This document shows, one piece after another, positions 33,803 to 47,300 of a DNA stretch of 64,000 nt. Under the pieces are notes generated by a model, which had not been told where the DNA came from, did no database searches, and worked only from the letters and a program-made list of their open reading frames with translations. Every line of letters starts with the position of its first letter. Position 1 is the first letter of the stretch. The stretch is from Mesaphorura yosii. Lineage: Eukaryota > Arthropoda > Collembola > Poduromorpha > Tullbergiidae. The stretch covers positions 62,001 through 126,000 of the forward strand of contig WIXG01000092.1 of the NCBI GenBank assembly GCA_009869945.1. Direction: 5' to 3'. The position numbers were made by a program, and so were the translations under genes.

Positions 33803-36800
33803 TCAAATGAGCGTATCTTCGTCATCGGCCCCGCCCTCCTTCTTCCCATGCCGCCTTCTCCTGCCTTGTCTACTTTCGGATTTCTCACTTTCCGAATCCG
33901 CACTTTCTGGTGGCGGAATCTCCAGTCGCTCAAGCATCTGCAGGCTGTACCGCTCGACTGAACCTAAATCAATAATTAAATACAAAATTAGGCATGCGTC
34001 GCCCACTTTAGCTGTCACGAGACCGAAAAACTCAAAATTATAGTTACCAAAACTTTCGCGATATCCACACGTACTTGAAGTTCTCGAAAAGGAGTTTTGG
34101 CTCTCGCAGTCTCCGTTTCCTCCATTCACATTCTGCGGAGAGATAGATTTCTTTCTCTTCGAGCGCATGCGAAGTGAACTCTTTGGCAAGAGCTGCTTGG
34201 AGTCGGGAGACCTTTCTTCGTCCGCCTCCGTGCCTTCTTCCTTCGCGACGTCTTCCTTCAGCGAAGGCGACAACGGCGAGTCTGGCGTGGGTGTGCCTTC
34301 CTCCTCAACTTCGACGCTTGAAAACTGCAAGCATTTCATCGGTCAAAGACGCGTTAATTGTAGAGTCATGGCGAAGACCAGCGCCTCACCTCGAGATTTC
34401 CTTTCCTGCTTTTCCTGAACCGGAATGTCTTGCGACTCTGGAATTTTTGTCTCTGCAGACGATGTTTTGGCGCGTCATCATCTGGAGCGTGACTGCTGTC
34501 CACGTAACTGCTCGACTCGGCTTGAATTTCGAAAGATTCATCTCCTCGTTCTGAAATACAACGCGGCCATTAAAACGGGAATTTTGTGATGGTTTGTGCA
34601 GTGAACAACCAAACAAATGAAAATACTCGAGCGCATGCATACACAGTCACATGCGTAGGCGGTATAAGAGGGAGCAAACATGCTTTGTAGTAATATCAAC
34701 ACGAAATTAGTATTCAGTTTCGTAAAATGTGCTAATGTGCATGGAGCTCAAGCATTTGCATAATTATTTTACGTGCACACTTCGCAAAGCGGTAAATTAC
34801 AATCAGTTTTGATTAATTTGCGTGCAGGCAGACATGGAATGCTGTGGAACATTGAAAGGCATAGTGGCTGGTGCAGTGCGGGTGTATTTAAAAACGTGGA
34901 GTGAAAAAGGGACACAAAGAGTCTGTGAGAAACCTGTGGCCTTGAGGACAGAATTTTCTGGAATTGTAAACGGAGCATCACCAGCAATACTCACGCGTCT
35001 CATGAATCTATCCACCATTCGACCTTTGAGACCATCAGAGACAGTGTTGATAATTGATAAGGACATCACAAACAATCTCAAATTGGACAGACAAAAAGCC
35101 TCAGAAATACTTCAAGTCAGACTAGGCTGCTGCTTCAATTAGCTTTTGCCAATGTAAACACAAATGCCAGTTTGGTTGTTAGTGCATGGCAGAGTTGTTA
35201 GTGCGCTTATGCTTTTCCATTTCAAGCTGGAAGAACATTTAGGCTTTCTACTTTGGACTTTCTCAAGAGCACAACAGAATTGTGGACGGGACGGGACTCT
35301 CAACTTTGTCCAAGGCGTGGATGTGAATTTGTGGAGGCTCTTAGTGTGCTTTCACTAACCTTGAGAAGGCGCCTTCACTCTCACACTCGACTCCCTGTTA
35401 AGGTGCTTGTGAATGTTGACGCCTGACCCTTTATTCTCGTCACCGCCACCGAAGCGAGCAGCCAGACCAGGGAAAAGTTCAGACAAGGACGGACGTGGTC
35501 TTCGACTAGTCTCATTGATTTCGGTGTTCAAGTTCTTCTTGTGGGACAGTTTGTCTTCAAACGAAAAACAAAACTCTTTGCAAAAGTTTCACGACTAATT
35601 TGACCACTTTGAGCCTACCCTGACTTGACTCCAAATCTTCTTTGAGTTGTTTCATTTGATGAGCGATTTCAACCAACAGCGTCCCTTTGCACTTTCCCAA
35701 CGTGACAGAACGCACCTTTTCACGAATCACAAACTGGAAATGACGCTCATGATCATTGGTTGGTGGCCTCAACAGCTGCAAGCAAGGAAATGCGAAATTT
35801 CTAGTATCTTCATCGCCAGCAACGTTGGCTTGGGTTCATTATCGAAACTACCTTTTGCGCTATGAATGGACGAAACATCGGGTAAATTGAAGTCCGTACG
35901 GTGACCACGAACTCAAGAAATTCCCACAGAGCAGTTCCTCCTTCAATGCGGTTTCCAAGTTCTTGAATTATCCTGCAGGTTCTCGGCCACTCCGTGCCCA
36001 ACTCAGCGTCGAAACACACGCAAAGGATTTTCAGTCCTGAAATCGACCAACGAATTACTAAATAAATCTGTTTTTATCTAGAGGAAACACCGAAATTACA
36101 CCAACCCAAGAATGCAATCTGGCACGTTGAGTTTTTGACCCTTTTATCGACTCCACTCCCAGTCGACCTTCCTCCACTGCCCATGAAACTGTTGGACTCA
36201 GCAGCAGGCTTTACTTTGTGTGGCGGATTTATGCTGCTGAGAATTATGTTCAAAATGAACACGATATCCGACTTTCTCATCTTCGGAACATCTGTAAATA
36301 GCACATAGAATCCTGCTACTAGTCACAATCCCAGGTCGGCAGAACTACTAAACGTACCCTTTCGACCACTTCCAACCCTCAAACACAGCGGTAGCAACAG
36401 GTTTATAAGAAGAACGTCAGACTTCTCATGCGCTGCAGTGACGCCAAATTGAAGCCCGCAAGCCTGTTCCAGCGAGTAGGTTTCCTGTGAACCACAACAG
36501 TTGTTCAATGATTCTTCACGCATAATTGTTAAAGAATTCTAAACTTGCATTACCCCAAGAGCTCTGACTTGAAGTGCAAGCAGTCTGACAACCGTGGAGC
36601 AAAAATGTGTGGGTGGAATTTTTCCAAGGAGGGCTGCTTGAGCTGAGCTCAATCCGAGTTCGCTGGCGACGCCTTCGCCCATCAGTAAACTCTGCGGTGG
36701 CACGAAAAATTAAGAAGATGCAATAAGAATTGCACAATCGCAATTGTAATTAATTACTAACTTGACAAGTCGCAATCAGTGACTTGAGATAGGTCATGTG

Positions 36801-38352
36801 AACAATGTACGGGTGACGCCAAAGAGCCTGGTAAATTCCCTTCAGAAGTCCGGCAGCGGCTTCCCAATCCGCATGCCTCTGATTAAGTAATCACGAATTA
36901 ATTAAATAAGTGGACCTCCACGGCGATTAATTACAACGCTGCAGTCTACTCACACGTATGGATGGCTTCTTGCATATCTTGACAAACGTTTTGTCGAGGC
37001 GTCTGAGAAAAGCTGTGAGCGCGGGACGCGCACTTTCATGAGACCATTCCCCGTATGGAAACACTTCGTTCATGTATCGCTGCAATCCTCGACAACCCAT
37101 CGTGGCCGGATCGTAGGGACTCACTTTCAACTGAAGATAAAAATTCAAACCTCATTCTTATTCTTGTATTGCATTGTATGAAATTATTTGGTTAGTGTGA
37201 CCTACCAAGCTCATTGCAACCTCCGAGAGTCTCTGAAAAAGTTAAAGAATTTTATGAAGGCGGCTCCAAAATGTTTTGCAGGGGTTACTTACGGTATGGC
37301 TTCTCATGTCGAGTAATTCAACTGGCTTGGCGTCCGCTCCGCCCTTCTTGGCAAGCTCAAGCAGCCTGACGGAGCTCTTGGAATAAAAATCAGCAACAAG
37401 ACAGAGGAGAGTGTCCCTTGGGCGTCGGAATTCATCTCGGATCATCTACTCGAAAATATAACACACAAAATATAACACACAAAATTTACCAACTTGCAAT
37501 TAGGCAGAAGACGTAGCTTACCTCGGAATCCTGCATGTCGCGATCATACGCGGTCTTATTCCTGGAGTGGTCACTCATGTACTTGGAATGCGAGTCATCG
37601 TCTGCAAATTCGTAGCCTGGCGTCATTCCACCTGCCTTGCTGTAGTTCCGTTGACTGGAGCTTTTCATGTCAGTAGGGCTTGAAATTTGTGGGCCAGAGT
37701 AATTCCTTGTTAAAAAATAGTGGGTTAAATACGTGGTAAGTCATTAGAAGCGATGATAATGGCGGCGATTTACTTTGCGAGTGGTTCGCAGTTGTTGACC
37801 AAAGTCCTCATGGCCACTGCGATGTGATTCAGCACATCGCGCTCAGACTTGCCTTCAGTCTTGTTTGTCTGGATGTGAATTACGTACGGAGGAAGAACGG
37901 CCTCCAAAATTGTCTGCCAGAAATAAAATACGGCATGCATTACATCGTGTGATAAGATAATCGGCCCTTGCCCTATAATTAAATAGTGGCAAGCCTCACC
38001 AGCATTTGTTGCCCTCTGAGAGAATCCGAAGCGTACGCTACCACGCAGACACACATCGAAATGCAGTCCAGCACGGTAATTTCGTCGGAGTCATCGTGGT
38101 AGCAAAAGTCCAAGGGCCTCAGCGGCTGAGAGCCGTGAATCAATTCGGTGATGTTGAGTGGATCGGGAGTCGGGGTCTCAAGCGAGAGCAGCAGTCTGAA
38201 TAAGCATTTGGACGGGACTCTCGTCGGGTCTCCGTACTGCGCCTGCTCGTCCGTGTCGAGCAGGGCGGCCAGAGCCCCAAACATCTGCAGCACAAATGGC
38301 TTTCGGTGCAGCAGGTAAAATTCTTTGCATGCAAACTCCACGGCTCCGGTCA
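33803..38352 (-). other. unc80: unc80 exons 44-59
   Basis: Exons: 38000-38352, 37774-37913, 37522-37705, 37293-37445, 37206-37232, 36954-37130, 36762-36878, 36554-36691, 36358-36484, 36106-36291, 35852-36036, 35619-35775, 35360-35554, 34390-34550, 34048-34324, 33803-33963. Exon 48 is a 27-bp phase-0 microexon (RLSEVAMSL), matching RLAEIAHSL in human. The final exons are acidic and basic by turns and end GGADDEDTLI. Confidence 0.85.
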
Positions 38353-41300
38353 CTATTTTGTAAGAAATGCATTAAATCGGAAAGAGCTCATACCGGTGAG
38401 AAAAACAATGAATAGAGAAAAGCATACCCAGCGGATTACTCTGATGGTTGCAGTAAGTCAGAAGCAAAGGTGGCATGACAAGCAGGTACCCGTTTGTCGA
38501 AAATATATTCTTGAACTGCTGAGCCGCATTGATGAAAGCTGCGATGACGTAGCGAATTATTGTGGCATCTTCGGAGTGCACAAGCAAAGAACCTACGCAA
38601 GCAAGAACACTTTGTAAAGTCGTCCATCTCGATACAATTGTCTTGCATTAATTAATAAATTGATTGTTGACGTACCACTGAGCACATTTATGAAGAGGTG
38701 AATATCACCGGAATAAGCAAAGTTTCCGCTCATTGCTTCAAACATTCTGCAATTGGAATGATTTAAAAATATCAAGTCGAACCTTAAAAACTCATTAAAG
38801 AAAAATGCCTGCCCATACCTCGTAATGAGTTTTGTCCACATGAATTTATGCAAGACATCCAAACCCAGCAGCTCCTTCAATATGACAATCATTAGTGATA
38901 ATTTAGCCCACTCGTGATTTTAATACTCCTTCAACTTACCCTGCCCATCATTCCGCCCTTGGAAATATCAAGCTCAGACTCCAAAGCTTTTCTGGGAAAC
39001 GCAGGCAACTTCATAAGCTCATCGTGCAGGAACACAACTCGTTGCATGACTTGATCAACATTTTTCAAGATGGCCCAAGTCAAAGTAACTGCACAGGACA
39101 CAAAAGTACTATCAATATTCATACATGCAGTTTGTTAAAGTGGTTGTGCTATCTTACCTTTTCCGCTTTCCAAGAATTTGAGGATGAAACTCTGCCTTTG
39201 CTGTGCATTGTACGCGTGATCTGAGGCCATGTGAACCAGGCTGAGCTGTGGATGCTGAGCCCGTGAAAAGAAGTAGAAATCTCGCACGTAGGAATTCGGA
39301 TTGTGGATTTGATCTGTGAGATAAATGAAATGCCGGGCGTATTTTTAGTCTCAGTTCGGGCGTAGACGTACTGAATAGTAAGACAGATACATGAACGACT
39401 TACGCGTTTTGTGATCGACGAGAAAGTATTCTCCGTGCTGTTCTTCGTCAATGCTGAAAAAGTCGTGAGACTCTCTCAGAATTTGAATAAACTGGGTGTC
39501 CTCCTGAAGTGGAAATTGAGTTGGAATTCCACCAGCGTCAGGGCCTGGATTTCGAAATGAGGTCAAGCAAATTAAGACGAATCCAAGATCATGTCTAGAT
39601 CTAACGTAAGTAAGCCCTTCCTTACCCAGTGGCCCGTGAACGATGATTTTCTTAGCAGCTGGTACATTGGCGGTCCTAAAAAAAGAGTAGAGTTAATTGG
39701 ACGAGAATTCTCCGATTCATGCAAAGCGTTGTCATTGACTTAAAAACTCACAGTAAAATTGAAGCATCGCATTGTTCTTTCCTGAGTATTTGTTTCAAGT
39801 CCTTAAACATGATGCCTTGGACGCTGTGGACAACCTGGAATAAAACATTTCGCGTTGTGCATTCTGTTTCCATGCAGGAGTAAATTAAATGCGAAGTTCG
39901 TACCATCCAGAGAATGGACAGCGACGATCCGATCATTTCTGAGCTGGTGTCCTGCGGTGATCTCGTGTGATACATTATGAAGCCAATTATGTGGTTGTAC
40001 AGGGAGAAGGCTGCTTGCTGCGGAAGTCGAGGAACAAAAAGGATGAGATGGCGAAGGATCTGAACGAGAAAATCGAAACTGACATTAGCACAAATGCGTA
40101 CAAGTCCCACACTTGACACCATTTTATGTACCTTGAACATCAATTCATGTTTGCCTCTCGTCAATTTGTCAAAAATGTATCGAAGGAATAACGAGCAGTC
40201 TTCCACTAAACAGTTCCAAAGGACTTGGTAAGCTACTTCGTACACCGAGCATCCGTCAGAAGTGACTGCGGGATCGTCAAGCATTTGAATGATGAAGACC
40301 GCTGCTGAGCACAACGATGAAGGGAACAGCACCATTCCTCGATTGTGCACCGACTTCGTAGTAAGCATGCCTTCAAATAAATCAGGTATATGTGCATTAG
40401 CTGAATTATCAGTCATGTAAAGGCCGTCGACTAAATAACGACTAATTACCTGTCGTAACTGTAACGCTGTCATTCGGTCCGGGCGCTACTTGGCCGGGTT
40501 GACCCGGGACGCCTGGAACTTGCGCGGACGACGATGGCCCAGCCTGGAAAAGAATGTGAACCGAATAAAGGAATGGCGGAAAGTGATTCTTGACTTTCAC
40601 CCGGAGAAATTACCTGAGTCTGCAATTCATCGTCAGCTTCGTCTTCGACCGTGTGGTGCAAGCCTGAATATTAGAATAGAACATCGGTTACGAATGCCAA
40701 AGGATTACAATCCAAGTATCGAAGTGCGTCTTACTGGGTTCAAAGGAAGCCTGATACGTGATTGGTACGGTTGTCATCAGAAACTGTTCACGTTCAAGCC
40801 TTCGCTTGTCTTCCTGTGCTTGCAAAGCCATGCGGACCAGTTCTGCTCTTTGCGTTTTTCTCGTCTTCGTCGCGGTCACCAAATAACGCTAAAACACGAT
40901 ACGAGAAATTGCACGTTAGTAAAGACCGTGCAGGATACAAGAATAGAAAATGTCATACCCTGGAAATGTGAGCATCTTGGCTCAGAGTAACTTCTTCAAC
41001 CTTTGCTTTCGTCTGCGGCATCCAAGGAGAGTCCACCACAGGAATACACTCGACTCCAATTCTGGCCAACCGAGACAAGAGATCGTCAGTTAGGAATTAG
41101 GATAAGTTGAGAATGTCACATCTACAATTTTCGTACCTTGGGGAAGGCAGCGTGAATTCAATTCCCGGTGGCGGAGCTTTGAATGTGCTGTTCTCCTCCA
41201 TTCGTGGCCACACTTGATGCCTGTACTTCCATAGATTTTGGAAGCGGAGTAAAGCGTTGACTCTCGTTTGGGTGTTCTTGTGCTCCAATTCATTCTGCAG

Positions 41301-44300
41301 CAAGGTCTTGACTTGTTCTGGGGCTTTGACGCCACAGAGAATGAACAAAGCTGCTGCGCACGTGATTGTCTAAAGAGAGGAGACGCCTTTTAAACAATTT
41401 AGCCGCGGAACTGCGAAAATTCATTCAAGCTCCCTTACGTGAATATTCTGCTCCAGCAGCAGATCCCACGTAATTGGAATCAGCGCAACAAACTGATCTT
41501 CATTGAGCACCGAGGCCGCTTTGATGAGCAGAGAAAACATGGAGTGAAATCCGCCCTGGACTTGATGCTTGATGTATTTGACGATGGCCGGTTCGTCTAA
41601 CTTCTCCTTCCCAGACTTCTTCTGTGGAACCTCCTGTGAGACGGTGTTCGTTGCGCTGGACGAAGTTGTGGCGTTGTTCAGGCCAAATTCTTCCCCGTAA
41701 ATCCGTCGAACCGCTTTCAAGAGGCGTGAGGCCCCACGCATCAGACGACGAGGGCATTGCGGGTGACAAAACGCTTGGTGCGAACATCTGGACAAAAGAA
41801 TAGAAATGTTTAACTCGGGTTTCAATAAACTTATTGTAAAATATGTCTATACCGAAAGTGCATGGACGACAGAAATTCAATCACTGTGTTCAGCCACGGC
41901 ATGTAGAGCGAATCGTCCTCATGAATCTGATCTTCATTGCTAATTAAGCCCGGAGACTCGTCCCCGCTGTTTTGCTCTGAAGTGTCGTCAGAGATTGAAC
42001 TCACTTTTCTCTTGCCACTCGTAATCGAGTCGGATCTCTTCATCGCTGCAATGATCAGTAACAAAAATGCGTTACACAAGTGAGTGCCCGACCAGCGCAT
42101 TTGGCATCCTCTTTCTCTTACATTCGCTGTCTTGATCCTTTTTCCTGGTCTGTAGTTTGATGCTTCGTCGTCTGAACGAAGACCCGGCGGGAGCTCCCCG
42201 TCTCAGTAGCAAAGGTCGGACCTTCTTTGCACCTTTTTGCGCATCGCTTTGCTCAAGGTCAACCTTCGAAAAAATCAGTATTAAAAGTACGGCTTGGACA
42301 CTTGCGAACTAACTTGTGTCAGAAATTTAATTTACATTTGCATGCGGTTTGTCTCCACTTTCATTGGATTCGTTATCCTGTAGGACGAAGCTAATCTTTC
42401 GCTCTCCTGTCGCCGGTGGAGCGTGAGGGTCCGTGATACTCTGCAAGCTGTGAGAAGCTTGAGATTGGCCCATGGAAGAAAGTCCTGTAAAATTGCCAGA
42501 AGTCTGTGCATTAACAAAAAGGAGCGTGGTCTATTCAGCTTACCATAACTCCATCTGCGGTTCGACGTATTCGGAGCGGGAACTTTCTGGTCTTTCTCAA
42601 CAGTCGGCTTCGGCGGCTGCCCACCGCGTGGAAGGGCCTGATACGTCTCTCTCAGGAACGCCGTGATTTCGTACAGCAGTGTGCACGCAATAATTTGAAG
42701 AGCAAGAGGACACTCCAGGCTGTCGGTGATGCTCGCTGCAAGTCAAATGACTAGATTGTATCAAAACTTGCAATGCAATGTGCAATGCACATTTTTCTAA
42801 CCTTCGTCGAGGAAATCCTCCTCTTCCTCTTTCAGGGCCAGCTCTCTTTGCTTCGCCTCGTCCGAGAAATCAATCTCGCTCATTTTGGATTTGTTCGATC
42901 GTATAAATTCTTCCAATCGTGTGTGCAGCGCCTAAGACCAGACTCAAGACAATGACTCAAGTCAAAACTGCTTGTAACTGCTTACTTCGCCCCACTGGTG
43001 AAACATCTTCCCCGCAACCTTTTGCAACCCGTGTGACCGGGCCCTTGAGCTGGCAGATTTGGCATTTGCGAGACCAGCGCATGAAGGTCGAAATAGCGGA
43101 AGCTTCATCCAGACGGGCCAGTGACCTCGATTGCAGGCGTGAACGAGGAAGCAGCACTCAATCAGAATAGCGGCTCTGGTCACAACCACCGTGTTGGGCT
43201 ACACACGAGAAGCACAGAAGCTTACTTTATCGTTGACAAAAGTGATAATGTTTATCGTATGAATTTTACCAAGTCAAGCAAGGCAGCCATCAAGTGTGCA
43301 TCAGGAAGAGAACCTGGCAGCGTGATTTCCAAAAGGAAGCCAAATCTGAGAAGGCCTTCCTTCACAACGAGGGGATTCACTAGACGCCTTTCTTTCAGCA
43401 CCACAAATCCATTGCTTTCGCCCAACACCTAAATTTGAAGAAGAAGAAATCATTAGCCACTTCTTCAATGTAATTAACCGAAATTCTGGGCGAGAAGATT
43501 ACATTTTCAGTTGAAACATTTTCTGGTGACCCGCGCCTGCTCATGCCACCCGCTCCACTTTTACTCTCTTCCTCATTTGTCGAGTCTTTCTTGATTTTAA
43601 TACGCTTTAATCGCTCTTCAACTCTTCGCTTTGCTTTCTGGACGATGGTGGCTTGTCTCACAGTTCGTTTTGACTCACCGCCACCGCCCGAACTCGTCGT
43701 GAGGCTGTCATCCAAGTCGGCCTCAACGGATTTTTCCCTGCTTTCCTTCGCTCCTCCGCGAGTCAGCCAATTGACAAGTCTAGACTCTCGCTTCGACGTT
43801 CCAATTCTTTTCGCGCTGTGAATCAAATCCGACTCGCTGGACTTTGGCGTCAGAGTGGCATGTTTTCGGCTGATCGTTCCGCTCGGACTTTCACCAGTGT
43901 TGTCCGTGTCTCCCATGCTCTGTAATAATTACAAGGTATCATTGACACGATTTTGAATTGGCACTGGAGCGATTGCCATTTCAAACTGCGTGCTTACAGC
44001 GCATGTAGATGAGGAACTCTTCTTTTTGAAGAATCCCTTCTTGTTATTATTTCCACTTGATGGCCCACTCCGATCGTACTGAGAACAAGTTTCGTCAATC
44101 ACAAAGTAGCTGGTGGATTCGTCCGATTGTTGCACTCTCCTGCAATTCGGCCATGTTAGAAGTTACTGTAATTGTTCAATCTCGCGTATTTAACGTTATA
44201 ATTGTCTTACCTGACGACTCTTGTAGTTTGCGTTTGTCTCGAATTATCCTTTTTGTCGGGGCGGTCCATCTGCCAAGTAAAGTATTGCATTTAGTAAGGC

Positions 44301-47300
44301 GTTCGGGTTTTACGACATTTATAATTTGGGGCTTACAGAGTCCAAGAGCGCTGAAAGTGCCACTTTACGAAATGTGTTTCCATCATTCTCGTACACGTAG
44401 CTAATGAATTGGCGGACGTCACAATACAAAGCCTGCTCAAAAAATAAGCCTGATCATTGCAAATGATCCGAGCATTTAACGGACAAACGGATTAAGAGCT
44501 TACAGTATTTTCGCTGCTTCGAAGCTCCTTTGAAACCAGTGCAAGTCTTGAGACCAGTTTCTTAAACACGGCTTTGAACATGTGGCAATCAACTCTGTTC
44601 TGGTGGTTCTCCATTCCATTCGCATAGCTCGAATAAAAGTCTCGGATTTTTGGGTCTAGATTTTCACCAGAAATGTCATCATTTTTACTCAGACACATTT
44701 CTCGTTACTGAGGATTCTTACTGATGGCAAGTGGAGACAGTAGAGACGTAGGATCCAGGCAAAATCCGCACAGAGAGTGAAAGAAGTCGATGATCGTGGA
44801 AATGCTCTGTTGTGCAATCATGTTGCGGTAGAATCGTGCAAATTGTGTGCGATTCTTCTGTGACAGTTTGAGCAGAAGATTGTGAGATGTGGAACGAACC
44901 ACGTCCGACGCTGAACATCTTTGGGCGTCTCCGCAGCCATGAGTGCAGCCCATCGAATTGATAATCCTGGGATTGATATTGCGAATTAGAGAATTAGACA
45001 AGCATGAACAAAACATACCATCTGATCCTTGAGCGGACTTACTTCGTGATGGTGTCCATAATTAGCACCATGTCTTCCTCCTTTTCAATGTCACCAAACA
45101 AGATTTCAATCAGAGACAGAACTACTTGACAAACTCGGACCGACTTGACGATGTTCTCCCTCGAACAAATCAAATGAAGAGCCTAAGGTATTGCAAAGCA
45201 AATACACTGGAATAACGTCTTCTCATTGCACAAATGAAGCACGTAACAAAGACAGTGGTCTTTGCGTTCGTACCTTGAAAACAACTTTAATGTTGAATTC
45301 CCCGTCGGGCTTGATGTACTGCGTTGTGCCCGATGCTTCCTGTGCTGCGTAGACGGCGTACTTGATGTCGCTGTCGCTGCGGGATCGCCCCAGCACTCGT
45401 CGTTTGCTGCTCCGTCGTTTGTTCCTCAACTGACTTATGAACGAGTTGATCTGACTTTCAACTGAACTCGTTCGTCTGAGAACAGGGACAAGAAAATGAG
45501 CAGTTAGCACAAGAAAATTTACTCAAAAGTGGCCTTCCGAAAGTTAATTTCCACTCACCTTTGCATTCTGTCTGGCGAAGGCGTTGGGATGGGCGTGTGT
45601 TCAGTGACTGTGATGATTGGATGAGGAATGTTGGACTTTTCCGGCCGCTTCTCAAGAGTCAGCTTCGACACTCCGACGTACCTGCGAAATATGCGCCAGC
45701 TGAATACACATGTTTCCATTCTTTGTTTGTAAATTGAGCTCAAAATTATGCCCAGCTTACTAATGCTTAATGCCTATATTATGATGCTATTCTATTGCCA
45801 ACTCTCGGGGACTGCTGCAATTTCTAAGTTAGTTGGAGAGACAGCATGAATTTCTGACACAGAACTGAAGAAAGCATGTAGAAAGCATAGGCATAGACAG
45901 GTAGGCGTTAGGAGAAAGCGACAGGCAAGAGAGTGTCAGTCTGGTGTTGACTCCGTAAGGCAAAGTGTGAAAAATCCGGTGTTCGGCTGGGGTTTCGCCA
46001 CTACAATTGGGTTATGGCTAGTTTCTTGATAGTTTGATGAAACTTACCCTGACGGTAGTGCCAATTCATCAACTAGTAAATTGCTACATAAAGGACACAA
46101 GACAGTCAAGAATAGTCACAGCACAGACCACAACGAGAGAGAGATAGAGACTGTGAAAGCACATATGGACTGTGAGAGTGAAAGTCAGAGTGAAAGAAGA
46201 GGAAAAGAAAAACACAGACACAAGTTGGAACACAGTGGAAAGTTGGAAGCCTTTGATCGTGAGGCCTCAGTTAGAAACCTTCTTTGGTAAGTTATGCAAT
46301 TATCCTGCTCATTCTCGAGTTTTTCGGATGAATCGCTCAATGGCTTTCAAAATCAGGCTTACCTCAGGCTGGGCATGCTTTTTCCTTTGAACAGATTCGA
46401 CTGCTCTCCGAAATACTTGTCGTCCATTCTGGTGACGTGTTTCTTGTCCAGCTCGTCAGTGCCGCCAAGTGCCGACTGCGGCCTTGGCGATTCATCGGAG
46501 TCAGTCTGCTCATAAAATACGATGTCACAAGTCAGTTTCGCACATGAAATGCACGCACGCACGTAATCATACCGTCTGTTCTCCTTTATCACCCACTCCT
46601 GCTTTCTCCAGCATTTTATCCGACTTTGACAAGAGCTTCATTTCGACAAACGCCTTCAAGTCTGAGATGATCAACTTCTTCTTTGAGATCTTTTCACTTC
46701 CCCGGCGGTCAGTGATGACCCTTCGTTCGGTCACAGGCGATGAGCAGGCCGAGAAGGAGGAAAATTGGGAGGACATTGTGGAAGATCCTCTTGCAAGTCG
46801 CACGAGATCTGGCTTCAGTTGAATCTTCTCCTCGTCAAAGTCGAAATGCTTTCCGACCACACCAATTGCTTCGTCCATCTTCTGCTTCTTCTTTGCCGGA
46901 AGCGAGTTACTGCGTGGCCGCATCTGAATCGACTCCTTCTCCTTTGCCTGAGCCTCTTTGATGGCGGCAATTTCTTCAAACCTTCAGAAAGAGAAAGTTA
47001 AGTAATTCAGCTTGCTGGTGTGTCATTTCGAATGAGGAGATTAACCTTTTCAAGAGAAAAGTGACTCCCCAGAATACTCCTTCTTCGTCCCAGTGAGGAA
47101 TGAAGAGACATTTCAGAACAGCAATGTCCATGAATGTCACCAAGCGCAAGTTTGTCATGTTGAGAGTCATGGCCTTTCCTGTAGCTTTGCTCGGTTTCCC
47201 ACTTTGTCCGGGTGTGAACACTCCGCTTGACCTTCCAAAGGAACTGCGGGGAGAAGAGTCGGATTTTCCTCGTAAATCGCTCGATCTATGCAAAATGCAA

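Noticed and set aside
34697..35142. A 106-codon plus-strand frame in an unc80 intron as a nested gene
   Set aside because: The flanking unc80 exons 56 and 57 splice cleanly across it and the frame has no recognisable features.
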